A stretch of 48,604 nt of DNA from an uncultured Clostridia bacterium (GCA_949948835.1 CATLHF010000013.1:1-48604); one strand, 5' to 3'; counted from the first letter of the stretch, positions 33,050 through 41,004 are shown. The notes: a model not told the origin generated them from the sequence alone. Numbers and translations are program-made.

Positions 33050-33950
33050 CTATTTAGACATTTTTATTTTTCTTTTTTGTTGGCGTTTTTCAAAAATAAT
33101 GAAAAAGATAATTGAAAGGATAAGAAATATAATTGAAATTCCTAACAAATATTCATTATGTACTTTTGTTGGTTCTACTGCTTGTTCTGGCATTTGAATA
33201 ATGTTTTCTACTCTTTCGTTTTCCATACTATTATCTTGTAGCATGTTTTTTACTGATTCTTGAATTCCTTCCTCTTTTTTGGTTTCTTCTTCTCGTTTCG
33301 TTTCTTGGTCTTGAATTTCATTTTTCTCATTTGTACTGGTAGTTGTGTTTTCCTTAATAACATTTTCTTTTTTTCTCATTGTTCCATTTAATACATATGC
33401 AATTGCAAACAATAAACTTGCTGTTAAATTTCCTAATGATATTTTTAATGCTTTTATTGCTTTATAATATTTCCATTGCACTGTTCCTATTGGCATATTT
33501 AATAAGATAGCAATTTGCCTAAAGTTTAGTTTTGACAATACTTTTAACGATACAATCTCTTGTTCTTCTTTTGTTAATCCTCCGAATTAGTCTTTGATAA
33601 TCTTCTTTTTCAATCACTTCGCAAATATTGGTATCTTCACCCACAAATTCATAAATTTCATCTACACATACTTCTTTTTTATGTTTTCTAATTTCATTGA
33701 TTGCTTCGTTTTTTGTTACTGAATATAACCAACTCATCTCATATTTTGTTGGTAATTTTTCTTTTGGAATTGTCATTAATTTAGCAAACACATTTTGCAT
33801 TACATCTTCCGCATTTTCTTTGTTCTTTAAAATAGAAAAAGCAATTTGGTAAATTAATTGATGATATCCTTCATATAGCTGTTCTCCTACTTCTTCTCCT
33901 TGCATTTGTTTTTGTATTAATTCATGTAATTTTTTCTTACTCTTTTCCAT
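33050..33950 (-). CDS. ECF-type sigma factor with C-terminal membrane tail, requiring one +1 shift at CGG
   Basis: Start at 33950 (MEKSKKKLHELIQ) with AGGAG before it. Residues 20-85 are sigma region 2 (LIYQIAFSILKNKENAEDVMQNVF). At 33584-33582 CGG breaks the frame after DYQRLI; the zero frame adds about 21 residues and stops at 33519. Skipping the C at 33584 gives GGLTKEEQEIVSLKVLSKLN, then FRQIAILLNMPIGTVQWKYY, a textbook sigma region 4. After it come a hydrophobic segment, a glutamate-rich coiled linker and a terminal helix (LLGISIIFLILSIIFFIIF). The joined product has 299 residues. The zero-frame product lacks region 4 and would not recognise -35 elements. Confidence 0.85.
33582..33584 (-). 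other. CGG +1 frameshift site 1 (sigma factor)
   Basis: Zero frame CTA ATT CGG AGG ATT; shifted frame CTA ATT (C) GGA GGA TTA. The shifted frame restores region 4 of the sigma factor. Confidence 0.85.
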
Positions 33951-34100
33951 TTCTTTTCTCCTATTTTATTTAGGCACATTATACCATAATAAATTTTTTC
34001 TTGCAAAACATCCTATGCAACTATTAGGTTGTTTCCGAATAGGTTTCTTAATTATTTTGCTATACTTTTAATTAAGTAATACTAGGAGGTAAATTTATTT

Positions 34101-34370
34101 ATGCTAATATCCGATGCTATTAATTTTAGAATTCGTGAATTATTAAGAGAAAATAATCTAACTGCTTACAAACTTTCTTATCGTGCAGGAATTTCTAATT
34201 CTATTATTAGTGATTGTAAAAGAGGAAAAGTAAAGGAACTTTCTGTTAGTTCGATTATTCATATTTGTGAAGGTTTAAATATTGAGTTAAAAGATTTTTT
34301 CGATTCTGATTGTTTTAAAGATGTGGAAGCAATTGATCGTTTTGAGAAAAAAGAATCAAAAGTTGTCTAA
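34101..34370 (+). CDS. Small XRE-family helix-turn-helix regulator
   Basis: 89 residues. INFRIRELLRENNLTAYKLSYRAGISNSIISDCKRGKV is a Cro/C1-type helix-turn-helix, and LSVSSIIHICEGLNIELKDFF is the usual fourth and fifth helix. Such solo proteins act as phage-type or accessory regulators. AGGAGG precedes the ATG, and TATACT about 40 bases upstream may be the -10 box. It is divergent from the sigma factor. Confidence 0.88.
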   Translation: MLISDAINFRIRELLRENNLTAYKLSYRAGISNSIISDCKRGKVKELSVSSIIHICEGLNIELKDFFDSDCFKDVEAIDRFEKKESKVV

Positions 34371-34400
34371 GAGATAAAAGCTATGTTCTTTCATACACCC

Positions 34401-34430
34401 AAAAAGGACACCATTACGGTGTCCTTTTTA
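34401..34430. terminator. Bidirectional terminator between convergent genes
   Basis: AAAAAGGACACC and GGTGTCCTTTTT form a perfect stem with a short loop between the XRE gene and the gene at 34440. Confidence 0.85.
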
Positions 34431-34439
34431 GTGTACAAC

Positions 34440-34853
34440 TTATTCTTCTTCAGGAAGGCTGTTCAAAACCTTCTCTACAGCTGAAAACAGTTCTCTTTCT
34501 TTAAACTGTCTATCCTGTGCCTGTGCCTGTTTCTGTCCAAGGTCTACTAACGTTTCCTTTTCTAAAGGCAGTGCGCCTGCTGCTGCAACATAGCTGTTGC
34601 ATGGCTCAATGATTGCCTGCACTTCCTCTGGAGTTTGCGTCTTTCTAAAATACATTGCAATTATCGCTTTTCCTACTTCTAAGAATTGCTTCCGTGAAGT
34701 ACATTCGGTTTGCTGTAAGTCCGCAATACGCTGAAGACAGTCCTTGTATTCCTCCTGTTTCTCAATTAGGCTGTCGTTTGCTGCCTTTAACCGGATGGTC
34801 GCATCTTTTTGCATTTGCTGTAATGTGGATTCATACTTTTCTTTCATTGTCAT
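34440..34853 (-). CDS. Coiled-coil protein of unknown function, foreign composition
   Basis: About 137 residues; I do not recognise a family. It is mostly helical, with a coiled coil through residues 1-55 (STLQQMQKDATIRLKAANDS) and a second helical half. I place the start at the ATG at 34853 because AGGAGG is eight bases before it; 34859 would leave only two bases. GC content is clearly higher than the neighbours, and CGG is used twice as arginine (34793-34791 and 34694-34692). It looks like mobile-element cargo. Confidence 0.6.
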   Translation of the reverse strand: MTMKEKYESTLQQMQKDATIRLKAANDSLIEKQEEYKDCLQRIADLQQTECTSRKQFLEVGKAIIAMYFRKTQTPEEVQAIIEPCNSYVAAAGALPLEKETLVDLGQKQAQAQDRQFKERELFSAVEKVLNSLPEEE

Positions 34854-34959
34854 AATCATTTCCTCCTGTTTTTTAGTTGCTTAATAAATTCCATAAATCC
34901 ATTATATAATAATAAGTTACATAAGTCAATGCATTATGTAACTTATTATCCTTTTTTAT

Positions 34960-35511
34960 TTACAAATAATTTACAATATCTTCAAATGTATCATATCCTG
35001 CCTCTAAATTGATATGTCCTGCCTTTGGCATTAGCACTTGCTTTGTTGTAACTGCATTTGCAAATTCTTTTTCTGCATCATATTTTACATATGGGTCATT
35101 ATCTGAATAAAAACAAATGATTTCTTTACTATAATTTTTCACATCGGCTAAATTAGCAAAATACATCGATTCATTTACTGCATCATAATCTTTATCAATT
35201 CCCAAGTAATTATTAAACCCACATACAAATATACATTTTTTAACTTTTATTTTATTTTTTACTAAAAATTTGGAAACAAATGCTGGTGCAATACTATGTC
35301 CTATTATGGTGGTATTTTCTGTAATAAGTCCCAAATCAACATAGTACTTTAATAACTTACTCCAATTTTCATAATTTTGGACTCCTACTCCGCTTGGAAA
35401 ATCTGGCACATAACATTCTTTTCCTTCCTTTTCTAAAAAGCCATGCAACCATCCAAACCAATTTGAATATGGGCTACTAAATGACCCATGAATTATAAAA
35501 TAATTCTCCAT
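34960..35511 (-). CDS. Small alpha/beta hydrolase (RBBP9/YdeN type)
   Basis: 183 residues. YFIIHGSFSSPYSNWFGWLH opens the fold, TTIIGHSIAPAFVSKFL holds the nucleophile serine in G-H-S-I-A, and FYSDNDPYVKYD and KAGHINLEAGY supply the aspartate and histidine. Family members are small serine hydrolases of unclear substrate. The alanine after S-I replaces the usual glycine of the nucleophile elbow. Confidence 0.85.
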   Translation of the reverse strand: MENYFIIHGSFSSPYSNWFGWLHGFLEKEGKECYVPDFPSGVGVQNYENWSKLLKYYVDLGLITENTTIIGHSIAPAFVSKFLVKNKIKVKKCIFVCGFNNYLGIDKDYDAVNESMYFANLADVKNYSKEIICFYSDNDPYVKYDAEKEFANAVTTKQVLMPKAGHINLEAGYDTFEDIVNYL

Positions 35512-35512
35512 T

Positions 35513-35767
35513 TTATTTACCTCTTTTCTCCCAAATCTTTCTTACCACTTTTAACGACGCTGTTGATAACGTAAAGCCAATCACTGGTACCAACGAACTT
35601 AATAATATATTATCGTAATTTCTTACTAAGTAAGAATATATAATAACAACTATATACGTTAATACACAAATGCAGATTCTTCTAGTCCAACATGTTTCCC
35701 ATTTCTTATCCAATTCTACCTTCTTATTTCTTTGTTTAATTTGTTCAATTTCTTTTTCTAAATCCAT
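35513..35767 (-). CDS. Small two-helix membrane protein
   Basis: 84 residues from the ATG at 35767 (MDLEKEIEQIKQRNKKV), chosen because AAGGAG precedes it; the frame also opens at 35797, overlapping the gene before. A charged helix is followed by two hydrophobic segments (CICVLTYIVVIIYSYLV and LLSSLVPVIGFTLSTASL). No family recognised. It is in tandem with the hydrolase and the nucleotide phosphatase. Confidence 0.6.
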   Translation of the reverse strand: MDLEKEIEQIKQRNKKVELDKKWETCWTRRICICVLTYIVVIIYSYLVRNYDNILLSSLVPVIGFTLSTASLKVVRKIWEKRGK

Positions 35768-35787
35768 TTTAAATTTCTCCTTCACAT

Positions 35788-36321
35788 TTATTTCCATTTT
35801 TCTTCATTAATATATTTTGTTAATGCCATAACAAATGCAGATTCCGTTAAATCAATTCTTGATACTTGATTATGTGTTAAAAGTTGGATTCCTCCACCTT
35901 TATTATGTCTTTCCTTATCTTCCCAAAATAATCTATTCATTACTTGGCTTAAATCTGTATCGATAATTTCCTTTACTAATCTTTCTGGTACTGGAAAAGA
36001 TGGACTTGTTCCATAACTTTCAAAATCACCGTTATCTTCAATTACTGCAATACCTGTATTCATCCATCTTCCTAAAGAGTTATAAACACCTCCTTCAATC
36101 GATAAATACAAATCTGCTGTTATATTGTGCTCTTTACAATATGTTTTTAAATTTTTAACTCTATTTTTAGCACCAATATAAATTTCTTCATTTACTGGTT
36201 CATCTCCAACATTAGACTCTACTGGAATTCCTTCAATTTCAATATTTTCAAAATATCTTTCTAGTGCTTTTTTGGCACCTTCTATTTTTCCTTGATTTTT
36301 AGTTGCTACTAATACTTTCAT
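35788..36321 (-). CDS. Inosine/xanthosine triphosphatase (YjjX-like, DUF84)
   Basis: 177 residues from the ATG at 36321 (MKVLVATKNQGKIEGAKKAL); the frame opens four codons earlier. VATKNQGK, the VPVESNVGDEPVNEEIYIGAKNRV region and LSIEGGVY are the family's signature. The enzyme removes damaged (deaminated) purine triphosphates from the pool. Confidence 0.88.
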   Translation of the reverse strand: MKVLVATKNQGKIEGAKKALERYFENIEIEGIPVESNVGDEPVNEEIYIGAKNRVKNLKTYCKEHNITADLYLSIEGGVYNSLGRWMNTGIAVIEDNGDFESYGTSPSFPVPERLVKEIIDTDLSQVMNRLFWEDKERHNKGGGIQLLTHNQVSRIDLTESAFVMALTKYINEEKWK

Positions 36322-36396
36322 ATTCTCTTTCACTTTCTATTTAGTATCTTTTTTGTACTTTTGTATCATATCATAAATTTACAAATAAAACAACCA

Positions 36397-36424
36397 AAAA
36401 GCACCGGAGTTTTCCAGTGCTTTT
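36397..36424 (-). terminator. Terminator of the 36434 gene
   Basis: AAAAGCAC(C)GGA and TCCAGTGCTTTT form a stem with one bulge, just past the stop codon. Confidence 0.75.
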
Positions 36425-36433
36425 GTGTTGCGA

Positions 36434-37201
36434 TTATAAATTACTAATTTCAATCATTGTGTAATACAATCTTATTGCAAAGTCTTCTGCTTGGTGTGGA
36501 TACATCGCTGTATTGGGAGCAAATTTTGCACTAAATTGCGTTAAAGTTGTAGCTGATTTGTAGTTCAAATCCAAGCTTTCAAAAAATGTTTGAATACAAT
36601 CTTCACCTGAATTGAAGTTTTTCCATATTGGCTTTTTGGTATCTTTATCATAAACCATTATGACTTCTCCATCTTCTGTGGTAATTGTTTCAGTTGCATT
36701 GTAGTAATTAAAGTCTCCTTGTGTGCACTTTCCTCCAACTGTTTCAATCCACCATATAGCAGGTAATAAGTATTCGTTGCAATTTTCTTCTTGTGCTATT
36801 TGAAAGAGTGCATCGGCATTTTCTAAATAGACTGTGCCATTACCTAAAATCTTATCCAGTTTTTCCATTTTTGATACAAATTGCTCTTTCGTAAGTCCAA
36901 CTGATTGTTTAATCGGTATCTTCGATATTACTTCATCAACCAGTTGCTGCTCCTCTTGTGAAAGCTGTTGTGACAAGCTTTCTTCTTTTGCATTTTCATT
37001 CGAATCCTCCGCCGAGAATTCTCCTCCATGTTGTATGCAATATAGATTCATGCTTTTTTCTTGCTCCTCTATTTTTGCATTAACATATGCCATTATGCAT
37101 TGCTCATACTCCGATTTTTGTTGTTCCTTTACAACCGCAAACCGAATAATACATAAAGCTGCGACTCCTAAAATGATGATTGCTGTGATTCTTTTTTTCA
37201 T
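36434..37201 (-). CDS. Membrane-anchored glucosaminidase-like protein (paralog A)
   Basis: 255 residues from the ATG at 37201 (MKKRITAIIILGVAALC), chosen for AAGGAG eight bases before it. After the signal anchor and a glutamine- and glutamate-rich linker, residues 95-255 (FVSKMEKLDKILGNGTVYLE, LLPAIWWIETVGG, HQAEDFAIRLYYTMI) look like a glucosaminidase/lysozyme-like fold in which IETVGG may hold the catalytic glutamate. This is inference; I do not recognise the exact family. It shares its plan and its promoter sequence with the next gene upstream. It uses CGG once as arginine (37144-37142), like other foreign-looking genes here. Confidence 0.6.
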   Translation of the reverse strand: MKKRITAIIILGVAALCIIRFAVVKEQQKSEYEQCIMAYVNAKIEEQEKSMNLYCIQHGGEFSAEDSNENAKEESLSQQLSQEEQQLVDEVISKIPIKQSVGLTKEQFVSKMEKLDKILGNGTVYLENADALFQIAQEENCNEYLLPAIWWIETVGGKCTQGDFNYYNATETITTEDGEVIMVYDKDTKKPIWKNFNSGEDCIQTFFESLDLNYKSATTLTQFSAKFAPNTAMYPHQAEDFAIRLYYTMIEISNL

Positions 37202-37289
37202 GATGTAATCTCCTTTTCCTTTTTTATATATTATTTTTAATATTTTTCTGCTCAAATAAACTTGCAGAAAAACACCAGTATCTGTTTAT

Positions 37290-37318
37290 ATTATATAATA
37301 TTTTACATAATATTGCAA
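37290..37318 (-). promoter_or_regulatory. Promoter of paralog A (duplicated)
   Basis: Minus strand TTGCAA (37318-37313), 17 bases, TATAAT (37295-37290). The same block of about 45 bases recurs before paralog B with one change near the -10 box. Confidence 0.75.
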
Positions 37319-37337
37319 ATTATCTATGCCGATAATA

Positions 37338-37372
37338 CCAAAAAAGTACTGGAGTATCCAGTACCTTTTGGT
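37338..37372 (-). terminator. Terminator of paralog B
   Basis: AGTACTGGA and TCCAGTAC with A/T flanks form a hairpin six bases past the stop. It resembles the terminator of paralog A. Confidence 0.75.
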
Positions 37373-37377
37373 AATGA

Positions 37378-37959
37378 TTATAAGCTTTTTATCCACCGTA
37401 CCTTTTCGTACAGTTTCTTTCCATATATATCGCTCTCAATTGTTTTCCATTCTTTGATTGGAGAATACGATACTTTTCCGATTGAAATCCACTTTCGTGA
37501 AAATTCTTCATATGTTATTTCATTTTTTTCATCTCCCCACTTTTCAAGTACATCGAAGAAATATTCAATTGAAGTTTCCGGAGTTAAAAATGAAAGGCTT
37601 ATCTTTGTGCCTCCTAACATATATTCGACTCTCTTATCAATCAATGTATTTACCTGCCAATAATTATAATTTCTATCCTCATTGGCTTCGGTAGAAATGC
37701 ACATGATAGCGGGAGCAATGTATTCATTGTATCCTTTTTCCTGTGCCGTCCTTAAGAGTTGCTCTGCATTTTCCGAAAAATTAGTTGTACTATAATACTC
37801 ATCTAATTTCTCCATTTTCTGCATGAAGTCCTCTTTAGATACTTCTGTGCTCTTTTTTATGGATACATACCGCCACGGTTTGCTTATAACCATGAAACAA
37901 ATACCCAATAAAAAAATGCTTAACACTGCTACTCCTATACCTATTACTTTTTTCCTCAT
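37378..37959 (-). CDS. Membrane-anchored glucosaminidase-like protein (paralog B)
   Basis: 193 residues. Signal anchor KVIGIGVAVLSIFLLGICFMVI, then EDFMQKMEKLDEYYSTTNFS, ENAEQLLRTAQEKGYNEYIA and PAIMCISTEANEDRNYNYW, parallel to paralog A but shorter in the linker. The glutamate expected at the active site is replaced in register (CISTEANED against WIETVGGKC), so activity is doubtful. CGG is used as arginine twice (37872-37870 and 37398-37396). Probably mobile cargo, duplicated before or after arrival. Confidence 0.55.
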   Translation of the reverse strand: MRKKVIGIGVAVLSIFLLGICFMVISKPWRYVSIKKSTEVSKEDFMQKMEKLDEYYSTTNFSENAEQLLRTAQEKGYNEYIAPAIMCISTEANEDRNYNYWQVNTLIDKRVEYMLGGTKISLSFLTPETSIEYFFDVLEKWGDEKNEITYEEFSRKWISIGKVSYSPIKEWKTIESDIYGKKLYEKVRWIKSL

Positions 37960-38042
37960 GTCTTCTCTCCTTTTTATTTTTATATTTGTTTCATATTCTC
38001 TTACTAAAATAAAATTGTAAGAAAATACTAGTATCTGTTTAT

Positions 38043-38071
38043 ATTATATAACATTTTACATAATATTGCAA
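38043..38071 (-). promoter_or_regulatory. Promoter of paralog B (duplicated)
   Basis: Minus strand TTGCAA (38071-38066), 17 bases, TATAAT (38048-38043), within the block shared with paralog A. Confidence 0.75.
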
Positions 38072-38080
38072 ATGAGTAGT

Positions 38081-38110
38081 TAACCCCCGCATATAAATAT
38101 GCGGGGTTAG
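38081..38110 (-). terminator. Terminator of the 38121 gene
   Basis: TAACCCCCGCATA and TATGCGGGGTTA form a strong stem around a short AT loop. Confidence 0.75.
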
Positions 38111-38120
38111 AATTCTTCTT

Positions 38121-38396
38121 TTAAATTTCTAAATCTTCTGGTGGTTTCACATGTGTTCTTTTAGTTTCTGCTCTTCCTAATATGTTTCTATTATTCACTG
38201 CTAATAACTTTTGAAAGATCGGTTGTATTGACTGTTTGTTTTGTATTGCTTTTTCAAATTCATTACAAAACTCTACTAATTGCGTATCTCCTTGTTGTAA
38301 TGCTTTTAATTTAATATTTTGTAATTGTTGTATATCTGGTTTTAAAACAGCTTCTAACGTCCAACTCATTAATTCATTAACTAATTCACAATTCAT
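38121..38396 (-). CDS. Small soluble protein of unknown function
   Basis: 91 residues; no family recognised. Mostly helical (LVNELMSWTLEAVLKPDIQQ, LVEFCNEFEKAIQNKQSI) with a basic, proline-containing tail. AGGAGG precedes the ATG. It is a single-gene unit with its own terminator, and its codon use is like the host genes. Confidence 0.55.
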   Translation of the reverse strand: MNCELVNELMSWTLEAVLKPDIQQLQNIKLKALQQGDTQLVEFCNEFEKAIQNKQSIQPIFQKLLAVNNRNILGRAETKRTHVKPPEDLEI

Positions 38397-38460
38397 TTTA
38401 GTTTTCCTCCTAGCACTATTACTTTTATGAGTATATCATAAGCTTATCAATAATACAACA

Positions 38461-38486
38461 AAAACCGCACGTTTATGTGCGGTTTT
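38461..38486 (-). terminator. Terminator of the GGGtGRT operon
   Basis: AAAACCGCAC and GTGCGGTTTT pair around a short loop immediately past the stop. Confidence 0.85.
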
Positions 38487-38490
38487 GGAT

Positions 38491-39492
38491 TTATTTCATA
38501 GCTTCTTCTACAGCAACTGCTACTGATACGGTACATCCAACCATTGGGTTGTTACCCATACCAATTAATCCCATCATTTCAACGTGTGCTGGAACTGATG
38601 ATGATCCTGCAAATTGTGCATCTGAATGCATTCTTCCCATAGTATCTGTCATACCATAGGAAGCAGGTCCTGCTGCCATATTGTCTGGGTGAAGTGTTCT
38701 TCCTGTTCCTCCACCAGATGCTACTGAGAAGTATTTTTTACCTTGTTCAATACATTCTTTTTTGTATGTACCTGCAACTGGATGTTGGAATCTTGTTGGG
38801 TTTGTAGAGTTACCTGTAATTGATACATCTACTCCTTCCATGTGCATGATTGCTACACCTTCTCTAACATCGTTTGCACCATAACATCTAACTTTTGCTC
38901 TTTCTCCATCTGAATATGCAATTTCTTTCACTACATTTACTTTTCCTGTGAAGAAATCAAAGTCTGTTTGTACATACGTAAATCCATTAATTCTTGAGAT
39001 AACTTGTGCTGCATCTTTTCCAAGTCCATTTAAGATAACTCTTAATGGTTCTTTTCTTACTTTGTTTGCAGATTTTGCAATACCAATTGCTCCTTCTGCA
39101 GCAGCAAATGATTCATGTCCTGCTAAGAATGCAAAACATTTTGTTTCTTCTGATAATAACATAGATGCTAAATTTCCATGTCCTAATCCTACTTTTCTGT
39201 CATCTGCAACAGAACCAGGGATACAGAATGCTTGTAATCCTTCTCCAATTGCTTTTGCAGCATCTGCAGCTTTTGTGCATCCTGTTTTAATTGCAATTGC
39301 CGCACCTAATGTATATGCCCAACATGCATTTTCAAAACAAATTGGTTGAACACTTTTTGTAATATCATATGGATTAAATCCTTTTTCTTTACAAATATTT
39401 AGTGCATCTTCAAAATCTTTAATTCCGTATTTTTCCATTACGGGTTTAATTTGGTCTATTCTTCTTTCATAACTTTCAAATGTTACTGCCAT
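38491..39492 (-). CDS. GGGtGRT protein
   Basis: 333 residues. The motif that names the family is seen as SGGGTGRTLHPDNMAAGP near residue 243. The family is common in anaerobic Clostridia and has no assigned reaction. It is regularly found next to a NifU-like scaffold gene, as here (28 bp downstream of it), so a role in Fe-S or cofactor metabolism is likely but unproven. AGGAGG precedes the ATG. Confidence 0.9.
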   Translation of the reverse strand: MAVTFESYERRIDQIKPVMEKYGIKDFEDALNICKEKGFNPYDITKSVQPICFENACWAYTLGAAIAIKTGCTKAADAAKAIGEGLQAFCIPGSVADDRKVGLGHGNLASMLLSEETKCFAFLAGHESFAAAEGAIGIAKSANKVRKEPLRVILNGLGKDAAQVISRINGFTYVQTDFDFFTGKVNVVKEIAYSDGERAKVRCYGANDVREGVAIMHMEGVDVSITGNSTNPTRFQHPVAGTYKKECIEQGKKYFSVASGGGTGRTLHPDNMAAGPASYGMTDTMGRMHSDAQFAGSSSVPAHVEMMGLIGMGNNPMVGCTVSVAVAVEEAMK

Positions 39493-39520
39493 AATTATTC
39501 TTACCTCCTATTACTATTTT

Positions 39521-40213
39521 CTATTCTTTTCTTGGATCAATCTTTTTAACAGCTTCGTCGAATCTTCCGTATTTTCCACTTGCTTTTTCAATTGCTTCCA
39601 TTGGTTCAATTCCTTTTTTAATGTTTTCCATCATTTTTCCTAGGTTTACGTATTTGTATCCTATGATTTGGTTGTCTTTATCAAGACCGATTTCTACTAT
39701 GTATCCTTCTGCAAGTTCTAAGTATCTTGGTCCTTTTGCAAGTGTTGAATAAATTGTTCCAACTTGACTTCTATGTCCTTTTCCTAAATCTTCAAGCCCT
39801 GCTCCAATTTGTAATCCTCCTTCTGAGAATGCAGATTGAGATCTACCATATACGATTTGTAAGAATAATTCTCTCATAGCAGTATTAATTGCATCACAAA
39901 CTAAGTCTGTGTTTAATGCTTCTAGAATTGTTTTTCCTACTAATATTTCTCCTGCCATTGCTGCTGAATGTGTCATTCCTGAACATCCTATTGTTTCTAC
40001 TAATGCTTCTTGAATAATTCCTTCTTTGATATTTAGAGTTAATTTACATGCTCCTTGTTGAGGTGCACACCAACCAATACCGTGTGTTAACCCTGATATA
40101 TCTTTAATTTCTTTTGCTTTTACCCAACGTCCTTCTTCTGGAATTGGTGCTGGTCCATGGTCCACTCCTTTTGCTACTGGACACATTTCTTCTACTTCTT
40201 TTGAATAAATCAT
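39521..40213 (-). CDS. NifU-like iron-sulfur cluster assembly scaffold
   Basis: 230 residues. Cysteines appear in GWCAPQQGACKL and ETIGCSGMTHS, in the positions of NifU/IscU-type scaffolds. The rest (EILVGKTILEALNTDLVCDA) matches the scaffold fold, with a C-terminal extension of its own. It would hold nascent Fe-S clusters. First gene of a two-gene operon with GGGtGRT. Confidence 0.85.
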   Translation of the reverse strand: MIYSKEVEEMCPVAKGVDHGPAPIPEEGRWVKAKEIKDISGLTHGIGWCAPQQGACKLTLNIKEGIIQEALVETIGCSGMTHSAAMAGEILVGKTILEALNTDLVCDAINTAMRELFLQIVYGRSQSAFSEGGLQIGAGLEDLGKGHRSQVGTIYSTLAKGPRYLELAEGYIVEIGLDKDNQIIGYKYVNLGKMMENIKKGIEPMEAIEKASGKYGRFDEAVKKIDPRKE

Positions 40214-40264
40214 TTTAATTGCTCCTTTCTAGCATTCGATTATATATTAAAAATTTTGAAAACG

Positions 40265-41002
40265 TTAATGATTCATATTAAGAATTTGACTCTTAATAAT
40301 TGGTTCTTTTTTATTTTCCAGGTCGACGTGAATGTCAACCCCTACATTGCCTTTTTTTGTTTTTTCTATTATTTCTAATTTGTCTATTTCGTTTTTGACA
40401 GGTTCTTGTGGTCGATTATACTCTGTAATATTACTAACTGTTTTTTTATAAATTCCCTCTTGATATGTAACACTATTTTTATTGTTATGTTTTTGATTGT
40501 TAAGATATTCTTCTATCATTTTTCTTTCTTTTCTAGAATAGCTCGATAATGGAATATCCAAATATTGATATCTCCAAATCAAATGCCTATCATAACTTGT
40601 ATAGTTTGAATCTTGCAAATTTTCATATTCGTATTTAGCATTAAACTTAAAATTTTCAATTGAAATCGTTACACTACTCCATGGTTTTTCTCCAATTGTT
40701 ACAAGTTCTTTTCTTAATTTTTTTATTTCTCCATATAACTTCTCTGCTAATTTTAAATAAGCAGATTCGTCAATATTAAACTTGCTTGGTACCTCATAAA
40801 CATTTACTGGATTCTTTTTAAAAATACTCTTTGGAAAATAATAAAAAAACATCTCTCCTGTTTGTAGTCCATTAAAATGGTCTACCACAGAAGCATAAAG
40901 ATACACACGATCCCATTTTTCAGGAATCATGTAAAATAATTGTTTTTGTATCTGTTCATATGCATTTCGTATATTCGATGTTGTTAGCATATATGCCCCC
41001 AT
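40265..41002 (-). CDS. YezG-like (DUF600) protein
   Basis: 245 residues. The first 140 (YEQIQKQLFYMIPEKWDRVY, GEMFFYYFPKS, KLAEKLYGEIKKLRKEL) match DUF600, to which the B. subtilis antitoxin YezG belongs; YezG neutralises the LXG toxin YeeF. The remaining 100 residues are a charged extension. No LXG toxin gene is adjacent, so it may be an orphan immunity protein. Its start (41002, or the ATG at 40990) lies just past the gpmI stop. Confidence 0.7.
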   Translation of the reverse strand: MGAYMLTTSNIRNAYEQIQKQLFYMIPEKWDRVYLYASVVDHFNGLQTGEMFFYYFPKSIFKKNPVNVYEVPSKFNIDESAYLKLAEKLYGEIKKLRKELVTIGEKPWSSVTISIENFKFNAKYEYENLQDSNYTSYDRHLIWRYQYLDIPLSSYSRKERKMIEEYLNNQKHNNKNSVTYQEGIYKKTVSNITEYNRPQEPVKNEIDKLEIIEKTKKGNVGVDIHVDLENKKEPIIKSQILNMNH

Positions 41003-41004
41003 GT

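Noticed and set aside
27519..33950. The four CGG frame breaks as ordinary pseudogenes or sequencing errors
   Set aside because: Random indels would not all be +1, all at a CGG, all followed by GGA or GGT, and all leave long clean downstream frames. None lies in a homopolymer. It cannot be fully excluded without raw reads.
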